64,000 nucleotides of DNA from Kribbella sp. VKM Ac-2569 (GCF_004216905.1 NZ_SGXJ01000005.1:310001-374000), one strand, 5' to 3'; positions 27,901-37,762 are shown, counted from the stretch's first letter. The notes: generated by a model not told the origin, from the letters alone. Made by a program: numbers and translations.

Positions 27901-29368
27901 CGATCGGCGCCGCGTTCAGGAGCGCGAGCGCATCCAGACGGCCCTGACCGAAGACGTTGTTGTTCGCGTCGGTGCCGCCGCACTGGCTGTTCGGCGTGTC
28001 GATCGCGGTCGAGTCCAGCAACGCCCGCGTGGCGGCGACGTCACCCTTGAGGGACGGCGAGGCCGACCACAGCAGGGCCACGACGGCCGTCAGGTGCGGT
28101 GTCGCCATCGACGTACCGTTGAACGCGCCGTACGTGTTGCCCGGCAGGCTCGAGCGGACGTTGACACCCGGGGCCGAGATGTTCGGCTTGATGGTGCCGC
28201 CCTGACCCACGCCGCGGCCGGAGAACGACGCGATGTTGTTGTTGATGTCGTAGGCGCCGGCCGAGTAGTTGCTCGTCAGGCTGCCCGGTGAGCCGGAGGT
28301 GTTGCAGCCGCCCTCACCGCTGTTGCCGTTGGCGAACGTCCCGAAGATCCCGGACGCGGTCCAGGCCAGGGTGATGTCCTCCATGAACGGGTCGTTCGAC
28401 GGCAGCGTCGAGCCCCACGAGTTGTTGATGACGTTCGGCCGCTTGCTCGCGTCCGGGTTCTGCCCGGCGAGGTCGGTCGGCTCGAGCATCCACTGGCCGG
28501 ACGTGATCAGCGCGGCGTCGCTCGGGCAGCAGCCGTTCGCGGCGATCCACTTCACGCCCGGGGCGACACCGATCTGGTTGCCCGCGCCGTCGTCGCCGAC
28601 CATGGTGCCCATCGTGTGGGTGCCGTGGCCGTTGCCGTCGGCCGGCGCGTTCGGCGAGGTGCCGGCCGCGTCGAACCAGTTGTAGTTGTGGTTGAAGGTG
28701 CCGTCACCGTTGTTGCCGCGGTACTGGTTCACCAGCGCCGGGTGGTCGTACTGCACACCGGTGTCGATGTTGGCGACGACGATCCCCTCGCCCTTGTCGC
28801 CGTACTGCGACCAGACCTGGTTCGCCTTGACGTTGGCGACACCCCACTCGACGGCCTGGATCGCCTTCTGCTGCTGGCCCGGCGTGACCTTCGGTACCTC
28901 GATCTGCACGGGCGCGTACAGGCCCTCGACCTCGGTGTGACCGGCCAGGTTCTGGGCGAGTTCGAGCGAGCCGCTCTCGATGCGGATCGCGTTCGTGCCC
29001 CAGAAGGACTGGTACTTCACGTGCTGCGCGTCCAGCTCGGCGCGGATCTTCGCCTGGCTGTCCGCGGCGGCCTTCTTCAGCGCGGCGGCCACTGCGGTGC
29101 CGCGCTCGTTCCAGTTGGTGATCTTGCCGGCGGCGGTCAGGTCGGCCTTGGCCGCGAACCGGACCCAGTAGTCCGTCGCGGACTTGGCGTCCTTGCCGTC
29201 CAGCTTCTCCAGCAGTTCTGGCTTGATCTTAGAAGCCGGTGTTGCTTCCGGCTTGGTGGGCGGTGAAGCCTGGGCCTGGCCGGCGGCGGCCAGACTGGTT
29301 GCGACGACTGCCACCGTCGCGAGGGCACCCACCAGTGATCTGGCGAGTCCCTTTCGGTGATGTGACAT
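24962..29368 (-). CDS. Secreted S8 subtilisin-like peptidase with carboxypeptidase-regulatory and kelch domains
   Basis: 1468 aa. A Sec signal peptide (about residues 1-34) and a propeptide precede the subtilase domain with Asp202 (VANIDTGVQYDHP), His248 (GNGHGTHTMG), oxyanion Asn347 and Ser420 (FNGTSMATPH), so the triad is complete. Two carboxypeptidase-regulatory-like beta domains (about 490-650), a MAM/jelly-roll-like region (about 670-830), kelch repeats (about 1030-1285; SLEGKTYSIAGG, GGKLLIVGGVQAG), a Big-type domain and a final regulatory-like domain follow. The layout resembles bacillopeptidase F-like peptidases. There is no LPXTG anchor. It is divergent from winged-helix paralog 2. 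Confidence 0.93.
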   Translation of the reverse strand: MSHHRKGLARSLVGALATVAVVATSLAAAGQAQASPPTKPEATPASKIKPELLEKLDGKDAKSATDYWVRFAAKADLTAAGKITNWNERGTAVAAALKKAAADSQAKIRAELDAQHVKYQSFWGTNAIRIESGSLELAQNLAGHTEVEGLYAPVQIEVPKVTPGQQQKAIQAVEWGVANVKANQVWSQYGDKGEGIVVANIDTGVQYDHPALVNQYRGNNGDGTFNHNYNWFDAAGTSPNAPADGNGHGTHTMGTMVGDDGAGNQIGVAPGVKWIAANGCCPSDAALITSGQWMLEPTDLAGQNPDASKRPNVINNSWGSTLPSNDPFMEDITLAWTASGIFGTFANGNSGEGGCNTSGSPGSLTSNYSAGAYDINNNIASFSGRGVGQGGTIKPNISAPGVNVRSSLPGNTYGAFNGTSMATPHLTAVVALLWSASPSLKGDVAATRALLDSTAIDTPNSQCGGTDANNNVFGQGRLDALALLNAAPIGDTGTLSGTVTAATGGAALAGASVTVKADGQPDKTLTTSSNGTFSSVLPAGDYNLTVASFGYATQTATATITTGQTTTKNFALVSTPQVSVGGTVTDGSGHGWPLYAKVSVEGPGGVFDYTTPSNGRYSLKVPSGAAYSLKVESKYPGYQAISQPITVGSGNLTQNIAVPADGTSCTTAPGYKWGSDGVYETFDSGAAPSGWTVVDNKGNGQVWKFDDPGNRGNLAGGSGKFAVIDSDKYGGGGSQDTSLVSPVVDLTSVTAPVIRFNQDLNYLGGEKGDVDLSIDGGATWSNVLTQSVDARGVKEIAIPQAAGKSAVQVRFHYYNASYEWWWEVDNVLVGSQISCVPTGGGIVVGNVKDANTSGFVNGAVVTRDGSSESATTVATPEDTGLNDGFYWLYSSADGNQSFTAKAGNYVSSTATVGVEADWTTAADYTLKAGQLAVTPGTVTGNLKLPTGKVTKSFNVTNTGGADVDVKFGEKDSGFVLQNANGSTTTKAQVENGPGAPLQRLAVDTSFARMLTGKTGAAPAAAKPMAAPWADIADYPASVMDNRVVSLEGKTYSIAGGNGSASTGNSYVYDPATLAWTAIAPLPGARNAISVGVIGGKIIASSGWGPSGPAPETWSYDPAANAWTALAANPAPRAAAGQAVLDGKLYAVGGCTTAGCLPMSNTVVRYDASANAWETLANYPQSVAFASCGAIDGKLYCAGGNDGTNSLKAAYVYDPGADSWTAIADAPADHWAASYAVAGGKLLIVGGVQAGAVTNAGFSYDPSSESWTALPNANLPRYRGGAACGFYKIGGSSGSFNATVDSEALPGLEDCSESSADVSWLSIDQTEVTLAPGQSATVKVTLSASVDQPGTYSGAVTIGENTPYTVAPVGVTMNVTPPTTWSKLQGTVTGVSSSGASAALPGAIVQVDSWAQSYTFITDKDGKYAYWLDRRNNPLTLIAAKDGYKPQTRTTKLVAGTPVTEDFALKSIK

Positions 29369-29566
29369 CTCTGCAGCCCCTCACTTGAAACGACCCCGAG
29401 TCGACTCCCCCGAGTCATTTGCTGCAGGAGGGCGTGAAAGAACGCTCCGTGCCCCCCAGGTCGCGGCGTGTGACACCGCAAGCCTGACGTGGACCTTATG
29501 TGTCAGAACAACGTGGTAACAAGCACACCTGGTGAGCAACTTGTGACTAGCTGTCGCGCCGATCGA

Positions 29567-29583
29567 GGCAACCTGGGCAAACG
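29567..29583 (-). promoter_or_regulatory. Tandem CGTTTGCCC/AGGTTGCC motif
   Basis: On the minus strand the two half-sites read CGTTTGCCC and AGGTTGCC, close to the pair at 23091-23110. It sits 48 bp before the start of winged-helix paralog 2 and about 200 bp from the peptidase start. A third TTGCC-related segment (TGCCAACG) abuts it. Confidence 0.4.
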
Positions 29584-29630
29584 TTGGCATTCCGTTGACG
29601 ATCCGAGGCAGATGTTGACATCGTGATCAG

Positions 29631-30221
29631 ATGGTCACCGCCCGTGTCGATCTGACAGCGACCAGATCCGAACCGTTCCCGCTGCTCATCGCGGTCGCGG
29701 CCTCACCCGAGCAGCGCGTCCGGCTGGCCGAACTCGTCGACGACGTCGCGCCGCTGCTCCTGGTCTCCAGCCTCGACGAACTGCGCAGACTGCTGGTTCC
29801 CGCTGAACAACCACCGCCCGCCGCACCTGGGCAGCCCGAGCCGCCGGAACCCGATGCGGTCGAGGCCACTACCGTCCGGGCAACCGGCGAGGATCCCGAG
29901 GCCGACGTACTCACCATCGATCGGGCTCGTTCGGTCGCGCGCTGGCGGGGTGACGAGATCCAGTTGACCGAGCTCGAACAGGAGCTGCTCAGTCGGCTGA
30001 TGTCCGCGCCGCTGCGCGTCTGGTCGTACGACGCTCTGCACCACACCGTGTGGCGGGACCGGAACATCCGCGGCACCGCCGACGTGCACTCGGTGGTGAA
30101 GCGACTGCGCCGCAAACTCGACGACCTCGGTACGACGGTCACGATCGACGCCGTCCGCGGCATCGGGTTCCGGCTCACCGATCACCAGCGCCCGATGATC
30201 ACCGATCTACGCGCGGGGTAG
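29631..30221 (+). CDS. Orphan OmpR-type winged-helix regulator, paralog 2
   Basis: 196 aa. It has the same architecture as the 185-aa protein at 23237: N-terminal domain with AVAASPEQRVRLAELV and LLVSSLDELRRLL, a Pro/Glu-rich linker (about 60-90), and a Trans_reg_C winged helix (LTELEQELLSRLMSAPLRVW, HSVVKRLRRKL, VRGIGFRL). No receiver phospho-acceptor site is seen. It is divergent from the subtilase gene across about 260 bp and is followed after 11 bp by threonine synthase, so it may head a two-gene transcript. The RBS is unclear. Confidence 0.8.
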   Translation: MVTARVDLTATRSEPFPLLIAVAASPEQRVRLAELVDDVAPLLLVSSLDELRRLLVPAEQPPPAAPGQPEPPEPDAVEATTVRATGEDPEADVLTIDRARSVARWRGDEIQLTELEQELLSRLMSAPLRVWSYDALHHTVWRDRNIRGTADVHSVVKRLRRKLDDLGTTVTIDAVRGIGFRLTDHQRPMITDLRAG

Positions 30222-30232
30222 TTTCTGTTGTC

Positions 30233-31384
<1,152 letters not shown>

Positions 31385-31399
31385 CTGGGGATAGTTCCT

Positions 31400-31441
31400 G
31401 GGGACTGGGCAGAGGCTATTGCCTGTGCTCAGTCCCCAGCG
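31400..31441. terminator. Long hairpin between convergent thrC and glgE
   Basis: Outer arms CTGGGGACTG/CAGTCCCCAG are perfect and the inner arms GCAGAGGC/GCCTGTGC have one mismatch around a TATT loop. The 18-bp stem fills the convergent gap and probably works as a bidirectional terminator, though no long T run follows. Confidence 0.65.
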
Positions 31442-31466
31442 GGTGTCGCATGTTCGGCGGACTAGT

Positions 31467-33455
31467 TCAGGCTTGGCCGCGGCGGACGGCGAGGATGTGG
31501 GCGGGTTCGCCGTTGGGGTCTAGTTTCACGTAGTTCTGTTGGCCCCAGCGCCACGTGGCCCCGGTGATTTCGTCGTACACGGTGAAGGTGTCTTCAGGGC
31601 GCATGCCGAGGGCGGTCATGTCGAGGTGGACCATCGATTCGCGGACCGAGTGCGGGTCGGTGTTCACGACGACGATGATGGTGTCGCTGTGGCCGTCGGG
31701 TGCGGTGGAGCGCTTCGAGTAGCACATGATCGCTTCGTCATCGACCGAGTGCAGTGTCAGGTTGCGCAGTTGCTGCAGGGACGGGTGCCGGCGACGGATG
31801 TTGTTCAGCAGCGTCAGGTATGGCGCCAGCGAGCGGCCCTCGGCCTCCGCGGCCTCCCAGTCCCGCGGGCGGAGCTGGAACTTCTCGGTGTCCAGGTACT
31901 CCTCCGAGCCGGGCCGCAGCGCGACGTGCTCGAACAGTTCGTACCCGGCGTACACGCCCCAGGCCGGTGACGACGTCGACGCGATCGCCGCGCGGATCTT
32001 GAACGCGCCGGGACCGCCGTACTGCAGGTACGCCGTGAGGATGTCCGGTGTGTTGACGAAGAAGTTCGGCCGCAGGAAGTGACCGGTCTCCTTGGTCAGC
32101 TCCTCCAGGTACTCCTCCAGCTCCCACTTCTCGTTGCGCCAGGTGAAGTACGTGTACGACTGGTGGAACCCGACCTTCGCCAGTTCCTGCATCATCGGCC
32201 GCCGGGTGAACGCCTCGGACAGGAACACCACGTCCGGGTCGGTCTTGCGGATCTCGCCGAGCAGGTACTCCCAGAAGTTGACCGGCTTGGTGTGCGGGTT
32301 GTCGACCCGGAACACCGTGACGCCCTTGGAGATCCACAGCCGGACGATCCGCAGTACTTCGGCGTAGATGCCTTCGGGGTCGTTGTCGAAGTTGATCGGG
32401 TAGATGTCCTGGTACTTCTTCGGCGGGTTCTCGGCGTACGCGATCGAGCCGTCGGCGCGCTCGGAGAACCACTTCGGGTGTTCCTTCACCCACGGGTGGT
32501 CCGGCGACGCCTGCAGGGCCAGGTCGATCGCGACCTCGAGGCCGACCTCGCGGGCCCGGCCGACGAAGTACTCGAAATCCTCGAACGTGCCGAGCTCCGG
32601 GTGGATCGCGTCGTGGCCGCCGTCCTCGGAGCCGATCGCCCAGGTCGAGCCCGGGTCGCCCGGCTTCGGGTCGAGGGTGTTGTTCGGGCCTTTGCGGAAC
32701 GAGTGGCCGATCGGGTGGATCGGCGGCACGTAGAGGATGTCGAAGCCCATCTTCGCGACCGCTTCGAGCCGCAGCGCCGCGGTTCGGAACGTCCCGGACT
32801 TCCACTGACCGGCTTCTTCGTCGTACTCCGCACCTTCGGAGCGCGGGAAGAACTCGTACCAGCTGCCGTACAGCGCGCGGGTCCGGTCGACCCACACCGG
32901 GTACGTCTCCGAGGAGGTGATCAGCTCGCGCACCGGGTAGCGACCGAGGGCCGCCCGTACCTGCGGGGAGATGCCCGCGGCCAACCGCGCCTCCGGCGGC
33001 AGCGCGCCGTTCGCCAGTGCGTGCGCGGCATCGCTCAGCGTGCCGCGGTCCGCCCGTACGGCGGGTGGTACGCCGGCGGCCGCGCGGTCGAAGAACGCGG
33101 CGCCCTCGGCGAACATCAGGTCGACGTCCAGGCCGGCCGGGATCTTGATCTCGGCGTTGTGCCGCCAGGTCCCGTACGGGTCGCTCCAGCCCTCGACCGC
33201 GAACGTCCACGCGCCCTGCTCCTGCAGCGTCACGTCGACGGTCCAGCGGTCGCTGCCCTGACCGACAGGGGCCATCAGCATCCGTCTGGTCTGTCCCGAC
33301 GGCGAGGTCAGTACGACGTTCGCGTTCACCGCGTCATGGCCTTCCCGGAAGACCGTGGCCGCGATGGTGAACGTCTCGCCCACCGCGGACTTCGCCGGAT
33401 AAGCTCCGGCGTCGACGGTCGGGGTGACGTCGGTGATCGGGATGCGCCCAGTCAT
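31467..33455 (-). CDS. glgE: Alpha-1,4-glucan:maltose-1-phosphate maltosyltransferase GlgE
   Basis: 662 aa from ATG 33455. It transfers maltosyl units from maltose 1-phosphate to alpha-1,4-glucan (GH13_3). The N-terminal N and S domains (DUF3416 region; AGAYPAKSAVGETFTIAATV) precede the barrel. The nucleophile Asp is in FRVDNPHTKPVNFW and the acid/base Glu in VVFLSEAFTRRPMM; both match Streptomyces GlgE. It completes the treS-pep2-glgE-glgB pathway but lies 11 kb from treS, divergent from glgP over 205 bp. No clear SD precedes the ATG. Confidence 0.96.
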   Translation of the reverse strand: MTGRIPITDVTPTVDAGAYPAKSAVGETFTIAATVFREGHDAVNANVVLTSPSGQTRRMLMAPVGQGSDRWTVDVTLQEQGAWTFAVEGWSDPYGTWRHNAEIKIPAGLDVDLMFAEGAAFFDRAAAGVPPAVRADRGTLSDAAHALANGALPPEARLAAGISPQVRAALGRYPVRELITSSETYPVWVDRTRALYGSWYEFFPRSEGAEYDEEAGQWKSGTFRTAALRLEAVAKMGFDILYVPPIHPIGHSFRKGPNNTLDPKPGDPGSTWAIGSEDGGHDAIHPELGTFEDFEYFVGRAREVGLEVAIDLALQASPDHPWVKEHPKWFSERADGSIAYAENPPKKYQDIYPINFDNDPEGIYAEVLRIVRLWISKGVTVFRVDNPHTKPVNFWEYLLGEIRKTDPDVVFLSEAFTRRPMMQELAKVGFHQSYTYFTWRNEKWELEEYLEELTKETGHFLRPNFFVNTPDILTAYLQYGGPGAFKIRAAIASTSSPAWGVYAGYELFEHVALRPGSEEYLDTEKFQLRPRDWEAAEAEGRSLAPYLTLLNNIRRRHPSLQQLRNLTLHSVDDEAIMCYSKRSTAPDGHSDTIIVVVNTDPHSVRESMVHLDMTALGMRPEDTFTVYDEITGATWRWGQQNYVKLDPNGEPAHILAVRRGQA

Positions 33456-33591
33456 GGCGTAGACGAACCTGCACTCTCCGATAGAGGAACCGTCGGATTG
33501 TGGATCCGGCGGTTGGGTAAGTACGTCGGGAACTGCACTGCTGACGTTATCGGTTCCCAGAGCCTGTCCGTGACATGCAGAGCTGCAAATT

Positions 33592-33608
33592 CTTGCTCGC
33601 GTTGCAAG
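33592..33608. promoter_or_regulatory. CTTGC-N7-GCAAG dyad between glgE and glgP
   Basis: CTTGCTCGCGTTGCAAG is an inverted repeat preceded by TGCAAATTCTTGC, giving several TTGC/GCAA half-sites within 40 bp. It resembles LacI-type maltose regulator sites such as CTTGCAG boxes of Streptomyces MalR. It lies between divergent glucan synthesis and degradation genes, 53 bp before glgP. Confidence 0.4.
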
Positions 33609-33660
33609 ATCGATGCATCCCGAAGGTGTTCTACGGCCCGAGGGCCGGTACGGTGTCCCG

Positions 33661-36255
33661 GTGCGAGCGATACGACGATTTTCCGTCCGCCCTGTCCTGC
33701 CTGAGCAGCTGACCGGGCTGGGCACCCTGGTGAACAACCTCCGCTGGGCCTGGCACCCGGAGACGCAGGACGTCTTCGAGGCCGTCGACCCGCAGTTGTG
33801 GCGGAGCACCGGCGGTGACCCGGTCAAGCTTCTCGGTGAGGTCCCGGCGGCCCGGCTCGACGAGCTGGCCAACGACCATGCATTCCTGCGCCGGCTGGAA
33901 CTTGCTGTAGCCGACCTGGACAGCTATGTGACCGAAGACCGGTGGTTCCAGACCGCGGGCGGTTCGCCGCTCGACGCGGTCGCGTACTTCTCCCCGGAGT
34001 TCGGCATCACCCACGTGCTCCCGCAGTACTCGGGCGGTCTGGGCATCCTTGCCGGTGACCACCTGAAGGCGGCCAGCGACCTCGCCGTACCGCTGATCGG
34101 CGTCGGCCTGCTGTACCGGCACGGGTACTTCGCTCAGTCGCTGAACCGTGAGGGCTGGCAGCAGGAGCGTTACCCCCTGGTGGATCCGGACGGGCTGCCG
34201 ATCAGCCTGCTCCGGGATGGTGACGCACCGGCGACCGTGACCCTGACGCTGCCCGGCAACCGCGAGCTGCACGCGCAGATCTGGGTCGCCCAGGTCGGCC
34301 GGGTGCCGCTGCTGATGCTCGACTCCGACATCGAGGAGAACGAGCCGTCGGAGCGCGAGGTGACCGACCGGCTGTACGGCGGTACGACCGAGCACCGGCT
34401 GCTCCAGGAGCTGCTGCTCGGCGTCGGTGGTGTCCGCGCGGTCCGCACGTACTGCCGGATCACCGGCCACGCGGCGCCCGAGGTGTTCCACACCAACGAG
34501 GGCCACGCCGGCTTCCTCGGTATCGAGCGGATCCGCGAGCTCGCCGCCGAGAAGGATCTCGACTTCGACACCGCGCTCGAGGTCAACCGCGGGGGCACCG
34601 TGTTCACCACGCACACCCCGGTCCCGGCCGGTATCGACCGGTTCCCGGTCGAGCTGATCCAGCAGCACTTCTCGCCCGACGTGTTCGGCCCGGAGGTCCC
34701 GGTCGACCGGATCCTCGAGCTCGGCGCCGAGGACTTCGAGGGCGGCGACCCAGCACTGTTCAACATGGCGATCATGGGGCTGCGGCTGGCGCAGCGCGCG
34801 AACGGCGTGTCGAAGCTGCACGGCGTGGTCAGCCGCGGGATGTTCGCGGGGCTGTGGCCGAGCTTCGACTCGATCGACGTGCCGATCACCTCGATCACCA
34901 ACGGCGTGCACGCGCCGACGTGGGTGGCGCGTGAGGTGCACGACCTGACGTACGCGAACTACACCGCCGACGGCGACTCGGTGTTCGAGGGTCTGGACAA
35001 GACCACCGACGCGCAGATCTGGGAGACCAAGCGGCTGCTCCGGCAGCGCTTCATCGACGACACCCGTTCGCGGGTGCGGCAGTCCTGGATCAACCGCGGC
35101 GCGAGCGAGGCCGAGCTCGGCTGGGTCGACTCGATCCTCGACCCGGACGTCCTGACGATGGGCTTCGCCCGGCGGGTTCCGTCGTACAAGCGGCTGACGC
35201 TGATGCTGCGCGACCCGGAGCGGCTGAAGGCGCTGCTGCTGCACCCGGAGCGTCCGGTGCAGATCGTGATCGCCGGCAAGGCGCACCCGCACGACGAGGG
35301 TGGCAAGAAGCTGATCCAGGAGATGGTCCGCTTCGCCGACGACCCGGAGGTGCGGCACCGGATCGTGTTCGTGCCGGACTACGACATCGCGCTCGCGCAG
35401 CCGATGTACCCGGGCACCGACGTCTGGCTGAACAACCCGCTGCGTCCGTACGAGGCGTGCGGCACGTCCGGGATGAAGGCCGCGCTCAACGGTGGACTCA
35501 ACCTCTCCATCCGCGACGGGTGGTGGGACGAGTGGTACGACGACGAGTTCGGCTGGGCGATCCCGTCCGCCGAAGGGATCGAGGACACCGACCGCCGCGA
35601 CGACCTCGAGGCGCACGCGCTGTACGACCTGATCGAGAAGCAGGTCGCACCGCGCTTCTACGACGGTGACGTGCCGACCCGCTGGATCGAGATGCTGCGG
35701 CACACGATCAAGGAACTCGGCCCGAAGGTGCTCGCCACCCGGATGGTCAAGGACTACGTCGAGCAGCTGTACGTGCCGGCGGCGCAGTCGTCGCGGGCCC
35801 TCAATTCGACGTACGACGGTGCTCGTGAACTGGCCGCGTGGAAGCAGAAGGTCCGGGCGGCGTGGCCGCAGATCCGGGTCGACCACGTGGAGCTCGAGGG
35901 CCTCGGCGACGTACCGCAGCTGGGCACGACCGTCGGGATCCGCGCCTTCGCGGCGCTCGGCGACCTCGCCCCGACCGACATCTGCGTCGAGGTGCTGCAC
36001 GGTCGCGTCGACACCAATGACGAGATCGCGGACCCCGTCCGCGCCACGCTCTCGCTGGCCGAGACGTACGAGGGCAACCGGCATCGGTACGAGGGCGAGC
36101 TGAAGCTGGACCGCACCGGGCCGTTCGGTTACACGGTCCGCGTCGTCCCGAACCACACCGGCCTCGCGAGCGTCGCCGAACTCGGCCTCGCCGCCGGCCC
36201 GTCCGACCCGGACGACCCGTCCACCCCCGACCTCCCCGCCGGCTCGGAGTTCTGA
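33661..36255 (+). CDS. glgP: Alpha-glucan phosphorylase (GT35, DUF3417-containing form)
   Basis: 864 aa from GTG 33661. It degrades alpha-1,4-glucan with phosphate, releasing glucose 1-phosphate. The DUF3417 N-terminal part (LNNLRWAWHPETQDVFEAVD is the typical start; here VNNLRWAWHPETQ) identifies the short alpha-glucan phosphorylase form. The PLP lysine is in ACGTSGMKAALNGGLNL, followed by IRDGWWDEWYD. It is divergent from glgE, pairing synthesis and breakdown; a terminator follows at 36266-36310. Confidence 0.95.
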   Translation: MRAIRRFSVRPVLPEQLTGLGTLVNNLRWAWHPETQDVFEAVDPQLWRSTGGDPVKLLGEVPAARLDELANDHAFLRRLELAVADLDSYVTEDRWFQTAGGSPLDAVAYFSPEFGITHVLPQYSGGLGILAGDHLKAASDLAVPLIGVGLLYRHGYFAQSLNREGWQQERYPLVDPDGLPISLLRDGDAPATVTLTLPGNRELHAQIWVAQVGRVPLLMLDSDIEENEPSEREVTDRLYGGTTEHRLLQELLLGVGGVRAVRTYCRITGHAAPEVFHTNEGHAGFLGIERIRELAAEKDLDFDTALEVNRGGTVFTTHTPVPAGIDRFPVELIQQHFSPDVFGPEVPVDRILELGAEDFEGGDPALFNMAIMGLRLAQRANGVSKLHGVVSRGMFAGLWPSFDSIDVPITSITNGVHAPTWVAREVHDLTYANYTADGDSVFEGLDKTTDAQIWETKRLLRQRFIDDTRSRVRQSWINRGASEAELGWVDSILDPDVLTMGFARRVPSYKRLTLMLRDPERLKALLLHPERPVQIVIAGKAHPHDEGGKKLIQEMVRFADDPEVRHRIVFVPDYDIALAQPMYPGTDVWLNNPLRPYEACGTSGMKAALNGGLNLSIRDGWWDEWYDDEFGWAIPSAEGIEDTDRRDDLEAHALYDLIEKQVAPRFYDGDVPTRWIEMLRHTIKELGPKVLATRMVKDYVEQLYVPAAQSSRALNSTYDGARELAAWKQKVRAAWPQIRVDHVELEGLGDVPQLGTTVGIRAFAALGDLAPTDICVEVLHGRVDTNDEIADPVRATLSLAETYEGNRHRYEGELKLDRTGPFGYTVRVVPNHTGLASVAELGLAAGPSDPDDPSTPDLPAGSEF

Positions 36256-36265
36256 GCCTCCACCA

Positions 36266-36310
36266 CAAAAGACACACCTCCGCCTGCCTCACCAGGCGGG
36301 GGTGTTTTGT
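36266..36310. terminator. Bidirectional terminator between glgP and MFS gene
   Basis: Stem CACCTCCGCCTG/CAGGCGGGGGTG (one G-T pair) with a short loop, flanked by ACAAAA on the left and TTTTGT on the right, so it has a T run in both directions. Confidence 0.85.
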
Positions 36311-36318
36311 GTTTGTGC

Positions 36319-37749
36319 TCAGTCCCGACTCCTGGCGATGCCCCAGGCAACCAGTGCGGCGGCGAGAGCGGTGAGGGTGAGGCCCGCGGTGGTGGTCGCG
36401 TGGTGGAACTGGCTGGTTTGGTGGGCGGTCCAGTTCGGAGTGGTGATAGCGCCGGTGAACATCGTGGCGAGGATCGTGCCGGTGATGGCGATGCCGGCGC
36501 CGGAGGTGACTTCCGTCGCGGTGTCGGTGAGGGCTGCGCCGATCGTGGTGCGGTTCTTCGGGAGTCCCCGCAGTACGTTGACTCCGGCAACGACTCCGAC
36601 GACGCGCATGCCGGCCGCGACCAGGACGAGCGCGATCGCGACCCACACGTAGCCGTACCGGCTCAGCCCCCCGAAGACCGCGAGCCCGAACACGACCGCC
36701 GCCGCGCTCATCCACGCCGCGTTCTCGAGACCGACCCGCTCGACGAACGGCCTGATCAAGGCACCACCGGCGACCAGGACCACCACCTGCGGCAGCATCC
36801 CGATCGCGGCGAGGGCGGGCGACCAACCCCAGTCGAGCTGGAGCTGCAGCGTCACGAGGTACCCGAGCCCCGCCGTCGCCAGACCGGCCGCCGCCTTGAA
36901 TGCGAGTCCGCTCGACACCAGCGGGTGGGCAACCAGCTTGGGATCGAGGAGCGGGTACGTCGCTGAACGTTCGCGGACGTAGAACAAGGCAGCCCCGACA
37001 ACCGCCGCGACCGTGGCCGCCCACGGACTCCACGACCCGGCGCCCTCGTTGACGAACAGCGTCGGCGCCACGAGCGCCAGCACGATCGTCGCCGTACCGA
37101 GCACGGCACCCGCGATGTCGATCGGATCGCGGTGCAGCTCGGCCGGTACGTCGGGGGAGATGCCACGCCGTACGCCGATGATCGCCAGCACTGCTATCGG
37201 TACGTTGACGAGCAGCAGCACCTGCCACGGCGCGATCGCCAGCACGAACCCACCCGCCGTCGGACCGACCGCGAGCCCGACCAGCCCCACGGTCGAGATC
37301 AGCGTCGTCGCGCGCACCCGGACCCCGTCGTCCTCGAACAGCCGGAAGCTCAGCGCGAGCGATCCCGGTGTAGTCATCGCGGCCGCGACACCCATCGCGA
37401 CACGGACGGCGATCAGCTGCTCGACCGTGGAGACGAACGCAGTCGCGAGGCTCGCAACAGCTAGCAGTGCTAGCCCGACGAGCATGATCCGCCGGCGGCC
37501 GAACCGGTCGGCGATCGCCCCGAAGGCGAGCATCAGTCCGCCGAACACGACGGCGTACGCGCCGGTCACCCACTGCAGCGCGGTCGTCGACGCGTGCAGC
37601 TCGCGCCCGATGGTGGGCAGCGCGACGTTCAGGATCGAGTTGTCGAGCATCTCGAACAGGAACACCGCCGACAGCCCGGCCAGCGCGACCCACGCCTCCC
37701 GCAACGAGCGGGGAGAGCCTGCTATGACAGTTGTCTGATCGGAGGACAT
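36319..37749 (-). CDS. MFS transporter, DHA2-like efflux family
   Basis: 476 aa with about 14 predicted transmembrane helices. FLFEMLDNSILNVALPTIG resembles the motif D1 region of DHA2 drug exporters, and motif A is AIADRFGRRRIM. It likely exports a hydrophobic compound by proton antiport; the substrate is unknown. It is divergent from a TetR regulator with only 49 bp between start codons and a near-perfect 18-bp palindrome in the gap, so repression by that TetR is very likely. Confidence 0.88.
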   Translation of the reverse strand: MSSDQTTVIAGSPRSLREAWVALAGLSAVFLFEMLDNSILNVALPTIGRELHASTTALQWVTGAYAVVFGGLMLAFGAIADRFGRRRIMLVGLALLAVASLATAFVSTVEQLIAVRVAMGVAAAMTTPGSLALSFRLFEDDGVRVRATTLISTVGLVGLAVGPTAGGFVLAIAPWQVLLLVNVPIAVLAIIGVRRGISPDVPAELHRDPIDIAGAVLGTATIVLALVAPTLFVNEGAGSWSPWAATVAAVVGAALFYVRERSATYPLLDPKLVAHPLVSSGLAFKAAAGLATAGLGYLVTLQLQLDWGWSPALAAIGMLPQVVVLVAGGALIRPFVERVGLENAAWMSAAAVVFGLAVFGGLSRYGYVWVAIALVLVAAGMRVVGVVAGVNVLRGLPKNRTTIGAALTDTATEVTSGAGIAITGTILATMFTGAITTPNWTAHQTSQFHHATTTAGLTLTALAAALVAWGIARSRD

Positions 37750-37762
37750 GCCACTAGGTTAA

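Noticed and set aside
25682..28291. 869-residue open frame opposite the subtilase gene
   Set aside because: It is an antisense shadow of the peptidase: low-complexity Arg/Val/Gly composition, no domain, and no RBS.
33631..36156. 841-residue open frame opposite glgP
   Set aside because: Antisense shadow; no motifs.
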